Shown here piece after piece: positions 17,520-26,097 of a stretch of 64,000 nt of DNA. This stretch comes from Microbacterium proteolyticum. GTDB taxonomy: Bacteria > Actinomycetota > Actinomycetes > Actinomycetales > Microbacteriaceae. Within the stretch, counting starts at the first letter, position 1. Each line of letters starts with the position of its first letter. The position numbers and the translations under genes were made by a program. The stretch covers positions 124,001 through 188,000 of the forward strand of contig NZ_CP121274.1 in the NCBI RefSeq assembly GCF_029639405.1. The letters are read 5' to 3'. The notes under the pieces were generated by a model that was given only the letters and a program-made list of their open reading frames with translations, did no database searches and was not told where the DNA came from.

Positions 17520-18679
17520 AGGGCGACCCCCCGCAGGGTGACCGCGACGACCGTGCCGGCCCCCGCCGCGCTGACGACCGTGAGGTCGCCGTCGAGCTGC
17601 TCGACGCGCTCGCGCATCGCCCGCAGACCGAACGAATCGGTCCCGGATGCCGTCTCCTCGGCGCTCGCGGGATCGAACCCGCGGCCGTCGTCGGCGACCG
17701 TCAGCCGCACGTCGTCGCCGTCCTGCACGAGGTCGACGCGCACCACCGTGGCGTCGGCGTGCTGGGCGACGTTGGCCAGGGCGCCCTGCGCGATGCGCAG
17801 CAGCGCCGCCTGCGCATCCATCGGCAGCGCCACTTCGCCCGGGATCTCGGTCTCGACGTCGACCCCCTCGCGCTGCGCCCAGCCCTCGGCCAGCCGCTGC
17901 AACGCGGAGCCCAGGCCCCGGTCCAGGGTCGGCGGCGCGAGCTCGCGGATGAACCGCCGCGTCTCGGCGAGACCATCAGCGGCGGTCTGCCGGGCCAGAC
18001 GGATGTGCGCGATGCCGGGGCCCGTGGCATCCGCCCGTTCCGCCGCGTGGAGCAGCATCTGGATGCTCGACAGCCCCTGGGCGACGGTGTCGTGGATCTC
18101 GCGCGCCAGCCGAGCGCGCTCCGCGAGGACGCCCTGCTCGCGCTCGGTCGCCGCGAGACGATCCCGCGTGGCGAGGAGTTCGGCCACGAGCGCCTCCCGC
18201 TCGACGCTGCGGCGCTGGAGCGCGCCGTAGCCCAGGCCGATGAGCAGTGCCACGCCCGCGCCGACGACCGGACCGACCACGCCCCCGACGGTGAGGCCGC
18301 CGTGCACCGCGAACGCCGCGATCGTGAGCCCGGTCGCCGCGACGACCGCGGCCGGCCCGACCCATCCCGGCAGCACGTGCAGATAGAGGAAGAACAGCGG
18401 GAACACGATGTACGCGGCCTCGGGCACGAGCCACATCAACGGCGCCCACACCAGCGTGAGCGCGCACACCCAGGCGATGCCGCCGGCCTTCCGCTCCCGG
18501 CGGGCGAGCCACAGCCCCGCGAGATACACCGCAGCCAGCAGCGCGGCGAGGGCGAGCGCCCACGGCGAACCGCCGGTCCAGACGACGCGGACGACGACGA
18601 GCGCGAGGAGCCCGGCGAAGAGTGCGTGGAGCCCCGCGCGCAGCCCGGTGAACACGGGAGCCAGGGTGCGATGCGGCAT
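17516..18679 (-). CDS. Sensor histidine kinase (HisKA_3/NarL-type)
   Basis: 387 residues from ATG 18679. About six membrane helices in residues 10-150 make a sensor region without a large outside domain. A coiled linker precedes the H-box LAREIHDTVAQGLSS with phospho-acceptor H196. The HATPase domain has an N-box (ALLRIAQGALANVAQHA) and G-box ADDGRGFDP, then GLRAMRERV. Kinases of this form next to ABC exporters often sense cell-envelope stress (LiaS-like), which is inference. The frame is open upstream to 18997, but that would run through the divergent ABC gene. Confidence 0.92.
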   Translation of the reverse strand: MPHRTLAPVFTGLRAGLHALFAGLLALVVVRVVWTGGSPWALALAALLAAVYLAGLWLARRERKAGGIAWVCALTLVWAPLMWLVPEAAYIVFPLFFLYLHVLPGWVGPAAVVAATGLTIAAFAVHGGLTVGGVVGPVVGAGVALLIGLGYGALQRRSVEREALVAELLATRDRLAATEREQGVLAERARLAREIHDTVAQGLSSIQMLLHAAERADATGPGIAHIRLARQTAADGLAETRRFIRELAPPTLDRGLGSALQRLAEGWAQREGVDVETEIPGEVALPMDAQAALLRIAQGALANVAQHADATVVRVDLVQDGDDVRLTVADDGRGFDPASAEETASGTDSFGLRAMRERVEQLDGDLTVVSAAGAGTVVAVTLRGVAL

Positions 18680-18823
18680 ATCGGTTCCAGCGTACGGACG
18701 CCGCCCCCGTCGCGGATCATCCGAAAGGTGGAGAGGGAGTTCGCCCGCCCCGCCGATGACCCGCCGGAGCATCCCGGGGAGGGTGGAATCACCGGCGAGA
18801 TCCGTCGGAGAAAAGGAGGCGAC

Positions 18824-19713
18824 GTGTACGTCGCATGGCGGGATCTGCGGTTCGCCCGCGGTCGATTCGCCCTCATCGGGGCGGTCGTTGCGCTCATCAC
18901 CCTGCTCGTCGGATTCCTCTCGGGACTCACCGGGGGCCTGGCCGCACAGAACGTGTCCGCGGTCCTGCAACTCCCCGGCGACCGGCTCGTGCTGCACGCC
19001 GAGGGTTCGGCGGCCGCGACCTTCGCCGACTCCACGCTCGACGCCGACACCGTCGCGACGTGGCGGGAGCGGCGATCGGCGACGACATCACCGTGGCCGG
19101 GACCACCTTCCGGGTGGCATCCATCGGGGGCGACTCCTGGTACAGCCACACGCCCGTCGTCGCGCTCACGCCGACCGCGTGGGCGGCCCTCGACACCCGC
19201 CTCGGCGGCTCGGGAGAGGCGACCGTGCTCGCCGTGAGCGGGGCGCCCGACTGGGACTCCCTCACCGCCGCGACAGCGACGACGGCGACGAGTCCGCTGG
19301 CGAGCCTGACGGCCCTGCCGACGTTCCGCTCCGAGATCGGGTCCCTGGCCCTGATGATCGCGATGCTCTTCGGGGTCTCCGCTCTCGTCGTCGGTGCCTT
19401 CTTCACCGTCTGGACCATGCAGCGCTCCGGCGACATCGCCGTGCTGAAAGCCCTCGGGGCCGGAACGGGCGCCCTCGTGCGCGATGCACTGGGTCAGGCC
19501 GTGGTCGTCCTCGTCGTCGGCGTCGGCGTCGGGATCGGTCTCACGGCGGCTCTCGGCGCGCTCGCCGGCGGCACCCTCCCGTTCATCCTGAACCCCCTCA
19601 CGACCCTCGCGCCCGCGCTGGTGATGATCGCCCTGGGCCTCCTCGGCGCCGCCGTGTCGCTGCGCACCGTCACGAAATCCGACCCCCTCACAGCCCTCGG
19701 GAGCACGCGATGA
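18824..19713 (+). pseudogene. ABC transporter permease (FtsX/DevC type) broken by internal deletion and frameshift
   Basis: GTG 18824 has a very strong AAAAGGAGG site. The first frame encodes VYVAWRDLRFARGRFALIG, the first membrane helix and the start of the outside domain up to TVATWRE, then turns to nonsense near 19062-19072 and stops at 19237. From the same point the next frame continues the permease: GAAIGDDITVAGTTFRVA, SYSHTPVVALTP, then three membrane helices and the end TKSDPLTALGSTR. The middle of the periplasmic domain (an estimated 60 residues, from family length) is absent, so this is a deletion, not only a base slip. The short repeat GCGGGA at the junction could have mediated it. 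The paired ATPase gene is intact. Confidence 0.75.
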
Positions 19714-20411
19714 TCCTTCTCGACGACGTCACCCTGACCTATCCCGACGGCGATGCCCGCGTCACCGCGGTCGACCACGTCACCCTCGAGGGCCGCCCCG
19801 GCCTCGTGACCGGGATCACGGGCCCCTCCGGCTCGGGGAAGTCGAGCCTGCTCGCCCTCGCCGCGACGCTGATCCGCCCCGACTCGGGCCGCGTGATCGT
19901 CGACGGGACGGATGCCACCGCGCTCACGCGCGCCGAAGCGACCGCGCTCCGGCGCGAGCGGATCGGCATCGTCTTCCAGCAGCCGCAGCTCCTCCCCGCG
20001 CTCACCGCCCGCGAGCAGCTGCGCGTGATGGGGGAACTCGGCGGCCGCGGGTCGCGAGCCCGGCGCGCGGCGGTGCGTTCGCGCGTGGACGAGCTGTTGG
20101 ATGCCGTCGGCCTCGGCGACCAGGCCGACCGTCGACCGGCGCAGCTCTCGGGTGGTCAGCGCCAACGAGTGGCCATCGCTCGAGCGCTCGTGCACGAGCC
20201 TCGCGTCCTGCTGGTCGACGAGCCCACGAGCGCCCTGGACCGGGAGCGCGGGGCGGCGATCATGGATCTCCTGTCGCGGCTGACCCGCGAGCGGGACACC
20301 GCGACGCTGCTCGTCACCCACGACCTCGTCCACAGCGACACGCTCGACGAGACCGTCGAGGTGATCGACGGCCGAGCCCGGGTGCGGGAGATCACCACCC
20401 GAACGCGTTGA
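19710..20411 (+). CDS. ABC transporter ATP-binding protein (LolD/MacB type)
   Basis: 233 residues. Walker A GPSGSGKSS (38-46), Q-loop QQPQLLPALT, signature LSGGQRQRVAIARAL, Walker B VLLVDEPTSALD and H-loop VTHDL are intact. It belongs to the group that powers FtsX-like permeases. The ATG overlaps the stop of the permease pseudogene (ATGA at 19710). With the permease broken, this ATPase has no obvious local partner. The last 20 bases overlap the convergent gene at 20392. Confidence 0.9.
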   Translation: MILLDDVTLTYPDGDARVTAVDHVTLEGRPGLVTGITGPSGSGKSSLLALAATLIRPDSGRVIVDGTDATALTRAEATALRRERIGIVFQQPQLLPALTAREQLRVMGELGGRGSRARRAAVRSRVDELLDAVGLGDQADRRPAQLSGGQRQRVAIARALVHEPRVLLVDEPTSALDRERGAAIMDLLSRLTRERDTATLLVTHDLVHSDTLDETVEVIDGRARVREITTRTR

Positions 20412-20754
20412 ACCACTCCCGGCGCTGGTCGGCTTCGGCCCGCGTCGGGTCACCGCGCCACGTGTCGTGCGGGCTCAGCGTCCCGTCGGCCTGCAGGGGG
20501 ACGAACGCCCAGCAGACGGGGCAGACGGCCCTCCCGCCCGGGAAGCCGTCCGGGAGGGTCGGGGCGGGTTCGGCGGGCGCTCCCGCTCCCGCGCACTCGG
20601 GCGGGTCCGCCTGCAGGTCGTTCCACAGCAGCGCACCGCCGCGCCGGTGATGGAGGCCGCGATGGCCCTTCTTACGCGTGCAGATCTCGCCCTTCCGGCG
20701 GCTCAGGCACAATCGGCGCGCCGCGCCTGGCAGAACGGCCAGCGTTCGTGTCAT
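20392..20754 (-). CDS. Small Cys-containing hypothetical protein
   Basis: 120 residues from ATG 20754, with GAAGG just before it. The N-terminal half is basic (CLSRRKGEICTRKKGHRGLH) with C-x8-C and a His cluster. The C-terminal half has CPVCWAFVPL, so a zinc site is plausible. The end DQRREWFNAFGW is compact. I do not recognise a named family. It overlaps the end of the convergent ATPase gene by 20 bases. Confidence 0.6.
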   Translation of the reverse strand: MTRTLAVLPGAARRLCLSRRKGEICTRKKGHRGLHHRRGGALLWNDLQADPPECAGAGAPAEPAPTLPDGFPGGRAVCPVCWAFVPLQADGTLSPHDTWRGDPTRAEADQRREWFNAFGW

Positions 20755-20966
20755 CCTTCGATTCTCGCGCGTGCTTACGCAGCGGGGGCAGGTGCGCGAT
20801 GCGCACGGGGCGGTGGGGTCCGGTGGGGAAAGGGTCGGCGGTCATCGTCGACCACCACCGGCGAGTCGCGGAAACATGTCGACCTCCTGGTTCTCCGACA
20901 CTGCGTCAGCACGAGGCCATGGCCGAGGGGGTTGACTCTCCCGGAGACGGTGCTACCCGCGGGGCG
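20755..20966. other. 212-bp stretch without a supported gene
   Basis: No credible protein gene. The minus strand has AGGAGGTCGAC before ATG 20877, but that frame ends after 11 codons (MFPRLAGGGRR). The plus strand has TTGACT (20932-20937) and an adjacent small dyad TCTCCCGGAGA (20937-20947), which resemble part of a MerR-type promoter but drive nothing visible. It may be the remnant of a lost gene. Confidence 0.4.
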
Positions 20967-21212
20967 TCAGCGACCGGCGCGTCGGAGAACGGTGTCGACG
21001 GCCGCGTGGAACGTCAGGTGCTGCGCGACTTCCACCGCGCGGTCGTACCGCGTGCCGCCGAGAGCGACGAACACGGCGCCGACGACCTCCACGTAACCGG
21101 CGATCCGACCCTCGCGGGCGACCTCGTAGAGGTCGAGGTCGATGCGCGTCCAGGGGATCTCGGTGACGGTGTTCGGCTGCCCCGGGCGATCGAGCGGAAT
21201 GTCCATGACCAT
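20967..21212 (-). CDS. Small hypothetical protein downstream of PadR regulator
   Basis: 81 residues starting at ATG 21212 (MVMDIPLDRPGQPNTVTEI), with AAGGAG at good spacing. Soluble, with no signal peptide; the phrase YVEVVGAVFVALGGTRYDRA suggests an alpha/beta fold. I do not recognise the family. It lies 93 bases downstream of the PadR gene on the same strand, so it is likely co-transcribed and controlled by PadR, but its job is unknown. Confidence 0.65.
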   Translation of the reverse strand: MVMDIPLDRPGQPNTVTEIPWTRIDLDLYEVAREGRIAGYVEVVGAVFVALGGTRYDRAVEVAQHLTFHAAVDTVLRRAGR

Positions 21213-21305
21213 GAGAGCTCCTTGCGTACCGGGGTGCTCTCAGGGTGCGTCGAAGGGCGGGATGCCGTGCCGGGGTTGACGGATCCGCAAAGGGGCGTTA
21301 CGTGC

Positions 21306-21857
21306 TCAGAGCGCGCTGCGAACGGGACGGCCGCGGCGGGGACGCTCGTCCGACAGGTCGAACGGCGCGGCCTCCCCCGCGAGGTGTTCGGCCTCATCGA
21401 GAAAGTGCAGTTCGGCCTCGAGCCGCGAGCGACGCGCAGCGGACACGATGGCGCGGGTCACGGCATCCGAGTTGTCGTCGTCCGGTTCGGCGGTCGCCAG
21501 CGCGTCCTGGACGGCGGCACGCTGGGCGGCGATGACGTCGGCCACGTCGACGCCGGGGAGGGTGAGCGCGAGCGCGATGCGCAGGGCGAGATCGTCGCGG
21601 CGGTCGACGATCGAGGCCGCCCGCAGCCATGCCCGCGCCTCGGCGCGGCCGGCGGTGGTCGCCCCCCACAGCACGCGGCCCTCGTCATCCACGCCGCGAT
21701 GCTCGACGAGGCCGTCGCGTTCGAGTCGTTCGAGGGTCGTGTAGACCTGACCGACGTTCACCGCGACCCCCGTGCGACGCAGGTACTCGGCGCGCAGCTG
21801 GGAACCGTAGCAATCGCCCTGATCGAGGATCGCTAGCAGGCTCTGGCGCACCGTCAT
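21306..21857 (-). CDS. PadR-family transcriptional regulator
   Basis: 183 residues. The N-terminal winged helix is PadR-like: QSLLAILDQGDCYGSQLRAE, then VNVGQVYTTLERLERDGLVE. The C-terminal half (about 85-165) is the helical Vir_act_alpha_C-type dimerisation region. PadR proteins repress detoxification or transport genes in response to small molecules. The start ATG 21857 follows GGTCGGAGGTCCCT, giving a clear ribosome binding site. A dyad over its own -10 region (21896-21907) suggests autorepression. Confidence 0.9.
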   Translation of the reverse strand: MTVRQSLLAILDQGDCYGSQLRAEYLRRTGVAVNVGQVYTTLERLERDGLVEHRGVDDEGRVLWGATTAGRAEARAWLRAASIVDRRDDLALRIALALTLPGVDVADVIAAQRAAVQDALATAEPDDDNSDAVTRAIVSAARRSRLEAELHFLDEAEHLAGEAAPFDLSDERPRRGRPVRSAL

Positions 21858-21891
21858 AGGGACCTCCGACCCACCGCGAAAAGCTTTCCCA

Positions 21892-21907
21892 AGTATATCG
21901 TTCGATA
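21892..21907 (-). promoter_or_regulatory. Putative PadR promoter -10 and operator
   Basis: On the minus strand TATACT (21897-21892) is a good -10 element 35 bases before the PadR start. TATCG-TT-CGATA (21896-21907) is a perfect inverted repeat overlapping it. Position and symmetry suit autoregulation by the adjacent PadR. No good -35 was found, so the promoter call is tentative. Confidence 0.5.
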
Positions 21908-21947
21908 CCGAATCACCCTGTTTTCCGCGCGGTGACGCGGGAGTAGC

Positions 21948-21964
21948 CTGTGGTCAGACCACAG
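21948..21964. promoter_or_regulatory. Perfect 17-nt dyad upstream of cydA
   Basis: CTGTGGTCAGACCACAG is a perfect inverted repeat with 8-bp arms and a 1-nt centre, ending 26 bases before the cydA start. TAGCCT (21944-21949) just before it could be a -10 element, which would put the dyad at the transcription start. It may be an operator for a regulator of the cytochrome bd operon, or a hairpin at the mRNA 5' end. Confidence 0.5.
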
Positions 21965-21990
21965 AGAAGACCGTCGATCGGAGACATCCC

Positions 21991-23433
21991 GTGGAGTGGC
22001 TCGACCCCCTCATGCTGGCTCGGTGGCAGTTCGGACTGACCACCCTGTACCACTTCCTCTTCGTGCCCCTCACGCTCGGCATGTCGCTGGTCGTGGCGAT
22101 CTTCCAGACCGTCTGGTACCGCACGGGCGACGTGAAGTGGCTGCACCTCACCCGCTTCTTCGGCAAGATCTTCCTGATCAACTTCGCCATGGGCGTCGTG
22201 ACCGGCATCGTGCAGGAGTTCCAGTTCGGCATGAACTGGTCGGCCTACTCCCGCTTCGTCGGCGACGTCTTCGGCGCACCCCTCGCCTTCGAGGGACTGC
22301 TGGCCTTCTTCCTCGAAGCGACGTTCATCGGCCTGTGGATCTTCGGGTGGGACAAGCTCCCGCGGGGCCTCCACCTCGCGAGCATCTGGCTGGCCAGCAT
22401 CGGCGCGACGCTGTCGGCGTACTTCATCATCGCCGCGAACGCGTTCATGCAGAACCCGGTCGGCTACCAGATGTCCGCCGACGGCCACCGTGCCGAGCTG
22501 ATCGACTTCGGGAAGCTGCTGACCAACCCCGTGGCCCTCGCCGCCTTCCCGCACACGATCTTCTCCGGCTGGATGTTCGCGGCGATGATCGTCGTGTCCG
22601 TCTCCGCGTGGCACCTGGCCCGCGGTCGCAACGTCGAGATGATGCGCGCGCCGCTGCGATTCGGCCTGTGGGCGACGGTCGTGTCCTTCGTCCTCGTCGC
22701 GATCGCCGGCGACCAGCTGAGCCTGGTGATGGTGGCCACCCAGCCGATGAAGATGGCCGCGGCGGAAGCGACCTTCAACACCGTGTGCGGGGCGAACGCC
22801 TCGTTCTCGATCTTCACGCTCGGCACCCCCGACGGAACGAGCGAACTGTTCTCGATCCGCGTGCCGTTCCTCCTCAGCATCCTGTCGACGCATTCGCTCG
22901 ACGGCTGCGTCGAGGGGATCAACGACCTCAACACCATGTACAGCCAGCAGATGTTCCCGCAGTTCGCCGACCAGGTCGACGGCAACTTCGCCCCCGTCCT
23001 GTGGGTGACGTACTGGGCCTTCCGCTGGATGATCGCGCTGGGCGGTCTCGCGACCCTCATCAGCGTCGTGGGCCTGTGGGTCACGCGCAAGAACGCCAAG
23101 CGCCCGGTCGCGCCGTGGATGTGGCGCGTGGCGATCTGGGCCGCTCCTCTGCCGCTGCTGGGCAGCCTGGTCGGCTGGGTCTTCACCGAGATGGGCCGCC
23201 AGCCCTGGATCGTGTTCGGCCTGATGCTCACGCAGGACGGGGTCTCCCCCAGTGTCCCCGGCTGGAGCGTGCTGATCTCGCTCGTCGCCTTCACCGCGAT
23301 CTACGCCACGCTCGCCGTGGTGGAGTTCGGACTCATCAAGAAGTACGCGCAGAAGGGCCCGGATCCGCTACCCGACCCGAACGCGCCGCGCGAGCCCGAC
23401 ACCGTCGAGAACACCCCGACGACCGTCTACTAG
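21991..23433 (+). CDS. cydA: Cytochrome bd ubiquinol/menaquinol oxidase subunit I
   Basis: 480 residues from GTG 21991, with GGAGA upstream. Cytochrome bd is a membrane terminal oxidase that reduces oxygen to water with quinol electrons at high oxygen affinity. CydA carries the three haems. Features seen: haem-ligand H21 in LARWQFGLTTLYHFLFVPLT, the quinol-site region with the GRQPW motif near residue 405 (EMGRQPWIVFG), and nine or so membrane helices. The length fits the short Q-loop form usual in Actinobacteria, which use menaquinol. First gene of cydABDC. Confidence 0.97.
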   Translation: MEWLDPLMLARWQFGLTTLYHFLFVPLTLGMSLVVAIFQTVWYRTGDVKWLHLTRFFGKIFLINFAMGVVTGIVQEFQFGMNWSAYSRFVGDVFGAPLAFEGLLAFFLEATFIGLWIFGWDKLPRGLHLASIWLASIGATLSAYFIIAANAFMQNPVGYQMSADGHRAELIDFGKLLTNPVALAAFPHTIFSGWMFAAMIVVSVSAWHLARGRNVEMMRAPLRFGLWATVVSFVLVAIAGDQLSLVMVATQPMKMAAAEATFNTVCGANASFSIFTLGTPDGTSELFSIRVPFLLSILSTHSLDGCVEGINDLNTMYSQQMFPQFADQVDGNFAPVLWVTYWAFRWMIALGGLATLISVVGLWVTRKNAKRPVAPWMWRVAIWAAPLPLLGSLVGWVFTEMGRQPWIVFGLMLTQDGVSPSVPGWSVLISLVAFTAIYATLAVVEFGLIKKYAQKGPDPLPDPNAPREPDTVENTPTTVY

Positions 23434-23443
23434 GAGCACAGTC

Positions 23444-24475
23444 ATGGACCTCGCATACCTCTGGTTCTGGATCGTCGGATTCCTCTTCATCGGCTACTTC
23501 GTCCTCGACGGGTTCGACTTCGGCGTCGGCATGTCGCTCCCCTTCCTCGGAAAGGACGACATCGCCCGCCGGCAGATCATCAACACCATCGGCCCCGTGT
23601 GGGACCTCAACGAGACGTGGGTGATCGTCGCCGGGGCGGCGCTGTTCGCCTCGTTCCCGGAGTGGTACGCCACGCTGTTCAGCGGGTTCTACCTCCCGCT
23701 GCTGCTGATCCTGCTGGCGCTCATCGCCCGCGGCGTCTCGTTCGAGTACCGCCACCAGCGCGATTCGCTGAAGTGGAAGCGCGGCTTCGACCGGATGATC
23801 GTCATCGGCTCCGCCGTGCCGGCGTTCCTGTGGGGCGTCGCCTTCGCGAACATCGTGCAGGGCGTGCCCCTGGATGCCGACCACGAATACGTCGGGACCC
23901 TCTTCACGCTGCTCAACCCCTACGGCATCCTCGGGGGCCTGGTGACCCTGCTGCTGTTCTTCACGCACGGCGTCTACTTCGTCGCCCTGAAGACCGACGG
24001 TCAGGTGCGGGAGGACGCCCGCGCCCTGGCGAAGAAGTCGGGCCTGGCCACGATCGTCGCGGCCGCCCTGTTCCTGGTCTGGACGATCATCCAGGCGGCG
24101 AACAATCAGGCACCGCTCCTCCTTGGCGTCGTGGCCCTCTCCGGGATCGCCGCGCTCGCGCTCATCGGGTCGTGGGTGGCGAACCTGCGCGACCGCGAGG
24201 GCACGGCCTTCACTCTCGGTGCGATCACGATCGTCACCGCGGTCGGCGCCCTGTTCTTCGCGCTCTTCCCGAACGTCATGCCCTCGACCCTCGAACCGGG
24301 TTCGGGTCTGACGATCGAGAACGCCTCCAGCACCGACTACACGCTCACGATCATGAGCTGGGCGGCGCTCGTCTTCCTCCCGCTCGTCCTGGCGTACCAG
24401 GGGTGGACCTACTGGGTGTTCCGCAAGCGCGTCACCCGCGCCCGCATCGAGAAGGCAGCCCTGGTGGCGCATTGA
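23444..24475 (+). CDS. cydB: Cytochrome bd oxidase subunit II
   Basis: 343 residues, with AGGAG before ATG 23444. CydB is the structural membrane partner of CydA. The N-terminus MDLAYLWFWIVGFLFIGYFV and the block LDGFDFGVGM are family hallmarks, and GPVWDLNETWVI near residue 52 is strongly conserved. About eight or nine membrane helices. It starts 10 bases after cydA and its stop overlaps the TTG start of cydD, so the whole operon is tightly coupled. Confidence 0.97.
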   Translation: MDLAYLWFWIVGFLFIGYFVLDGFDFGVGMSLPFLGKDDIARRQIINTIGPVWDLNETWVIVAGAALFASFPEWYATLFSGFYLPLLLILLALIARGVSFEYRHQRDSLKWKRGFDRMIVIGSAVPAFLWGVAFANIVQGVPLDADHEYVGTLFTLLNPYGILGGLVTLLLFFTHGVYFVALKTDGQVREDARALAKKSGLATIVAAALFLVWTIIQAANNQAPLLLGVVALSGIAALALIGSWVANLRDREGTAFTLGAITIVTAVGALFFALFPNVMPSTLEPGSGLTIENASSTDYTLTIMSWAALVFLPLVLAYQGWTYWVFRKRVTRARIEKAALVAH

Positions 24476-26097
24476 CCGACACGACACGGGTGCGCCCCGT
24501 CGACCCCCGACTGGTGCGGTACGCCTCCGCCTCACGCAGCTTCTTCGCGGTGAGCGCGGCGGTCGTCCTCGCCCAGACGGGGGTCGTCGTCGGGTTCGCC
24601 TGGGCTCTCACCTCCGCGCTCGTCGGCGCGATCGACGGGCGGCCGATCGGCGAGCTGACGGGCTTCGTGGCGGCCGCGGCGGCGCTGGTCGCCGTTCGGG
24701 GCCTCCTCATCGCGGCATCCGAACGCGTGTCCGCCCGGGGAGCGGCGGCCGCGTCCCTGCAACTGCGCGAGCGCCTGGTGGCCGCTGTCACGACCCTGGG
24801 TCCGGGGTGGCTCGGTCGCCGCAACGCCGCGTCGCTGTCGGTCACGGCCGGACACGGCCTGGAGGCCCTCGACGCCTACTTCGGCCGCTACCTCCCGCAG
24901 CTCGTGGCCACCGCGATCACGACCCCCATCCTCATCGGCGCGATCGCCCTCGCCGACCCCCTGTCCGGCCTCACCGTCGTGCTGACGATCCCCCTGATCC
25001 CCCTGTTCATGGTGTTGATCGGCCTCGCGACCCGCGCCGTGCAGAAGAAGCAGTACGGCACCCTCGGCCGACTCGCGGCCCGGTTCGCCGACACCGTGGA
25101 GGGTCTCGGGACGCTCAAGGCCTTCGGCCGCGAACACCGCGCCGCGGACACGATCGAGAAGGTCACGCGCGACTACAAGCGCGAGACGATGACGGTGCTG
25201 CGCGTGTCGTTCCTCTCCGGCTTCGCGCTGGAGTTCCTGGCATCCATCTCGGTCGCCATCATCGCCGTGACGATCGGCTTCCGCCTCCTCTCGGGCGACC
25301 TGAGCCTGCTGGTCGGGCTGTTCGTCCTGCTGCTCGCGCCGGAGGCGTACCTGCCGCTGCGCCAAGTGGGCGTGCAGTTCCACGCCGCGTCCGAAGGGGT
25401 CGCCGCGACGGAGGAGATCTTCGACGCCCTGGATGCCGCCCGCCTCGCGCCCACGACCGAGGCCCCCGCCCCCGCGGCAGGGACGGTGCTCGAACTGCGC
25501 GACGTCCGCGTGGACCGCGGAGCGCACCGGATGCCGACGGTCTCCCTGTCCGTGGGACCGGGCGAGGTCGTCCTGGTCACGGGCCCGAGCGGAGTGGGCA
25601 AGTCGAGTATCGTCGCCGCGCTCCTCGGCTACGCCGAGCACTCCGGCGAGATCCGCCTGGACGGACGCCCCGTGGCCCACGCCCGCGCCGCCGTCGCGTG
25701 GGCGGGCCAGCGACCCGGACTGGTGTCGGGCACCGTCGCCGAGAACGTCGCCCTCGGCGCCGACGTCGATCGCGACACCATCGCGACGGCGCTCGCCGAC
25801 GCCGGCGCCGCCGACCTCGACCCGGCGACCCCGCTGGGTGCGGGCGGCGCGGGGCTGTCAGGAGGGCAGGCGCAGCGCGTCGCCGTCGCCCGCGCCCTCT
25901 GCCGCTCGCGCACCGCCGGGGCACGGATCCTCGTCCTCGACGAACCCTCGAGCGCCCTGGATGCCGACACCGAAGCGCACGTGTGGCGCACACTCCGCCG
26001 CGAGGCCGACGCCGGCGCCGGAGTGCTGCTGGTGTCGCACCGCCCGTCGGCGCGGGAGATCGCCGACCGCGTGATCGACCTGGGGGTGCGCGCGTGA
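24472..26097 (+). CDS. cydD: Cysteine/glutathione-type ABC exporter subunit CydD
   Basis: 541 residues from TTG 24472 (TTGA overlap with the cydB stop). An N-terminal six-helix ABC exporter domain is followed by an ATPase with Walker A GPSGVGKSS, signature LSGGQAQRVAVARAL, Walker B ILVLDEPSSALD and H-loop VSHRPS. CydDC is a heterodimer needed for assembly of cytochrome bd; it exports thiols in E. coli and binds haem. Next in line with cydC, whose GTG overlaps its stop. Confidence 0.93.
   Translation: MTDTTRVRPVDPRLVRYASASRSFFAVSAAVVLAQTGVVVGFAWALTSALVGAIDGRPIGELTGFVAAAAALVAVRGLLIAASERVSARGAAAASLQLRERLVAAVTTLGPGWLGRRNAASLSVTAGHGLEALDAYFGRYLPQLVATAITTPILIGAIALADPLSGLTVVLTIPLIPLFMVLIGLATRAVQKKQYGTLGRLAARFADTVEGLGTLKAFGREHRAADTIEKVTRDYKRETMTVLRVSFLSGFALEFLASISVAIIAVTIGFRLLSGDLSLLVGLFVLLLAPEAYLPLRQVGVQFHAASEGVAATEEIFDALDAARLAPTTEAPAPAAGTVLELRDVRVDRGAHRMPTVSLSVGPGEVVLVTGPSGVGKSSIVAALLGYAEHSGEIRLDGRPVAHARAAVAWAGQRPGLVSGTVAENVALGADVDRDTIATALADAGAADLDPATPLGAGGAGLSGGQAQRVAVARALCRSRTAGARILVLDEPSSALDADTEAHVWRTLRREADAGAGVLLVSHRPSAREIADRVIDLGVRA

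Noticed and set aside
18824..19713. Programmed frameshift in the ABC permease gene
   Set aside because: No slippery sequence at the junction, and a whole stretch of the outside domain is missing, so deletion is the simpler reading.
20842..20877. Short reading frame with AGGAGG before ATG on the minus strand
   Set aside because: Only 11 codons (MFPRLAGGGRR) with no conserved features; kept only as a note in the gap entry.
20932..20947. MerR-like promoter, TTGACT plus dyad
   Set aside because: No suitable -10 at 19-20 bp spacing and no plus-strand gene follows.
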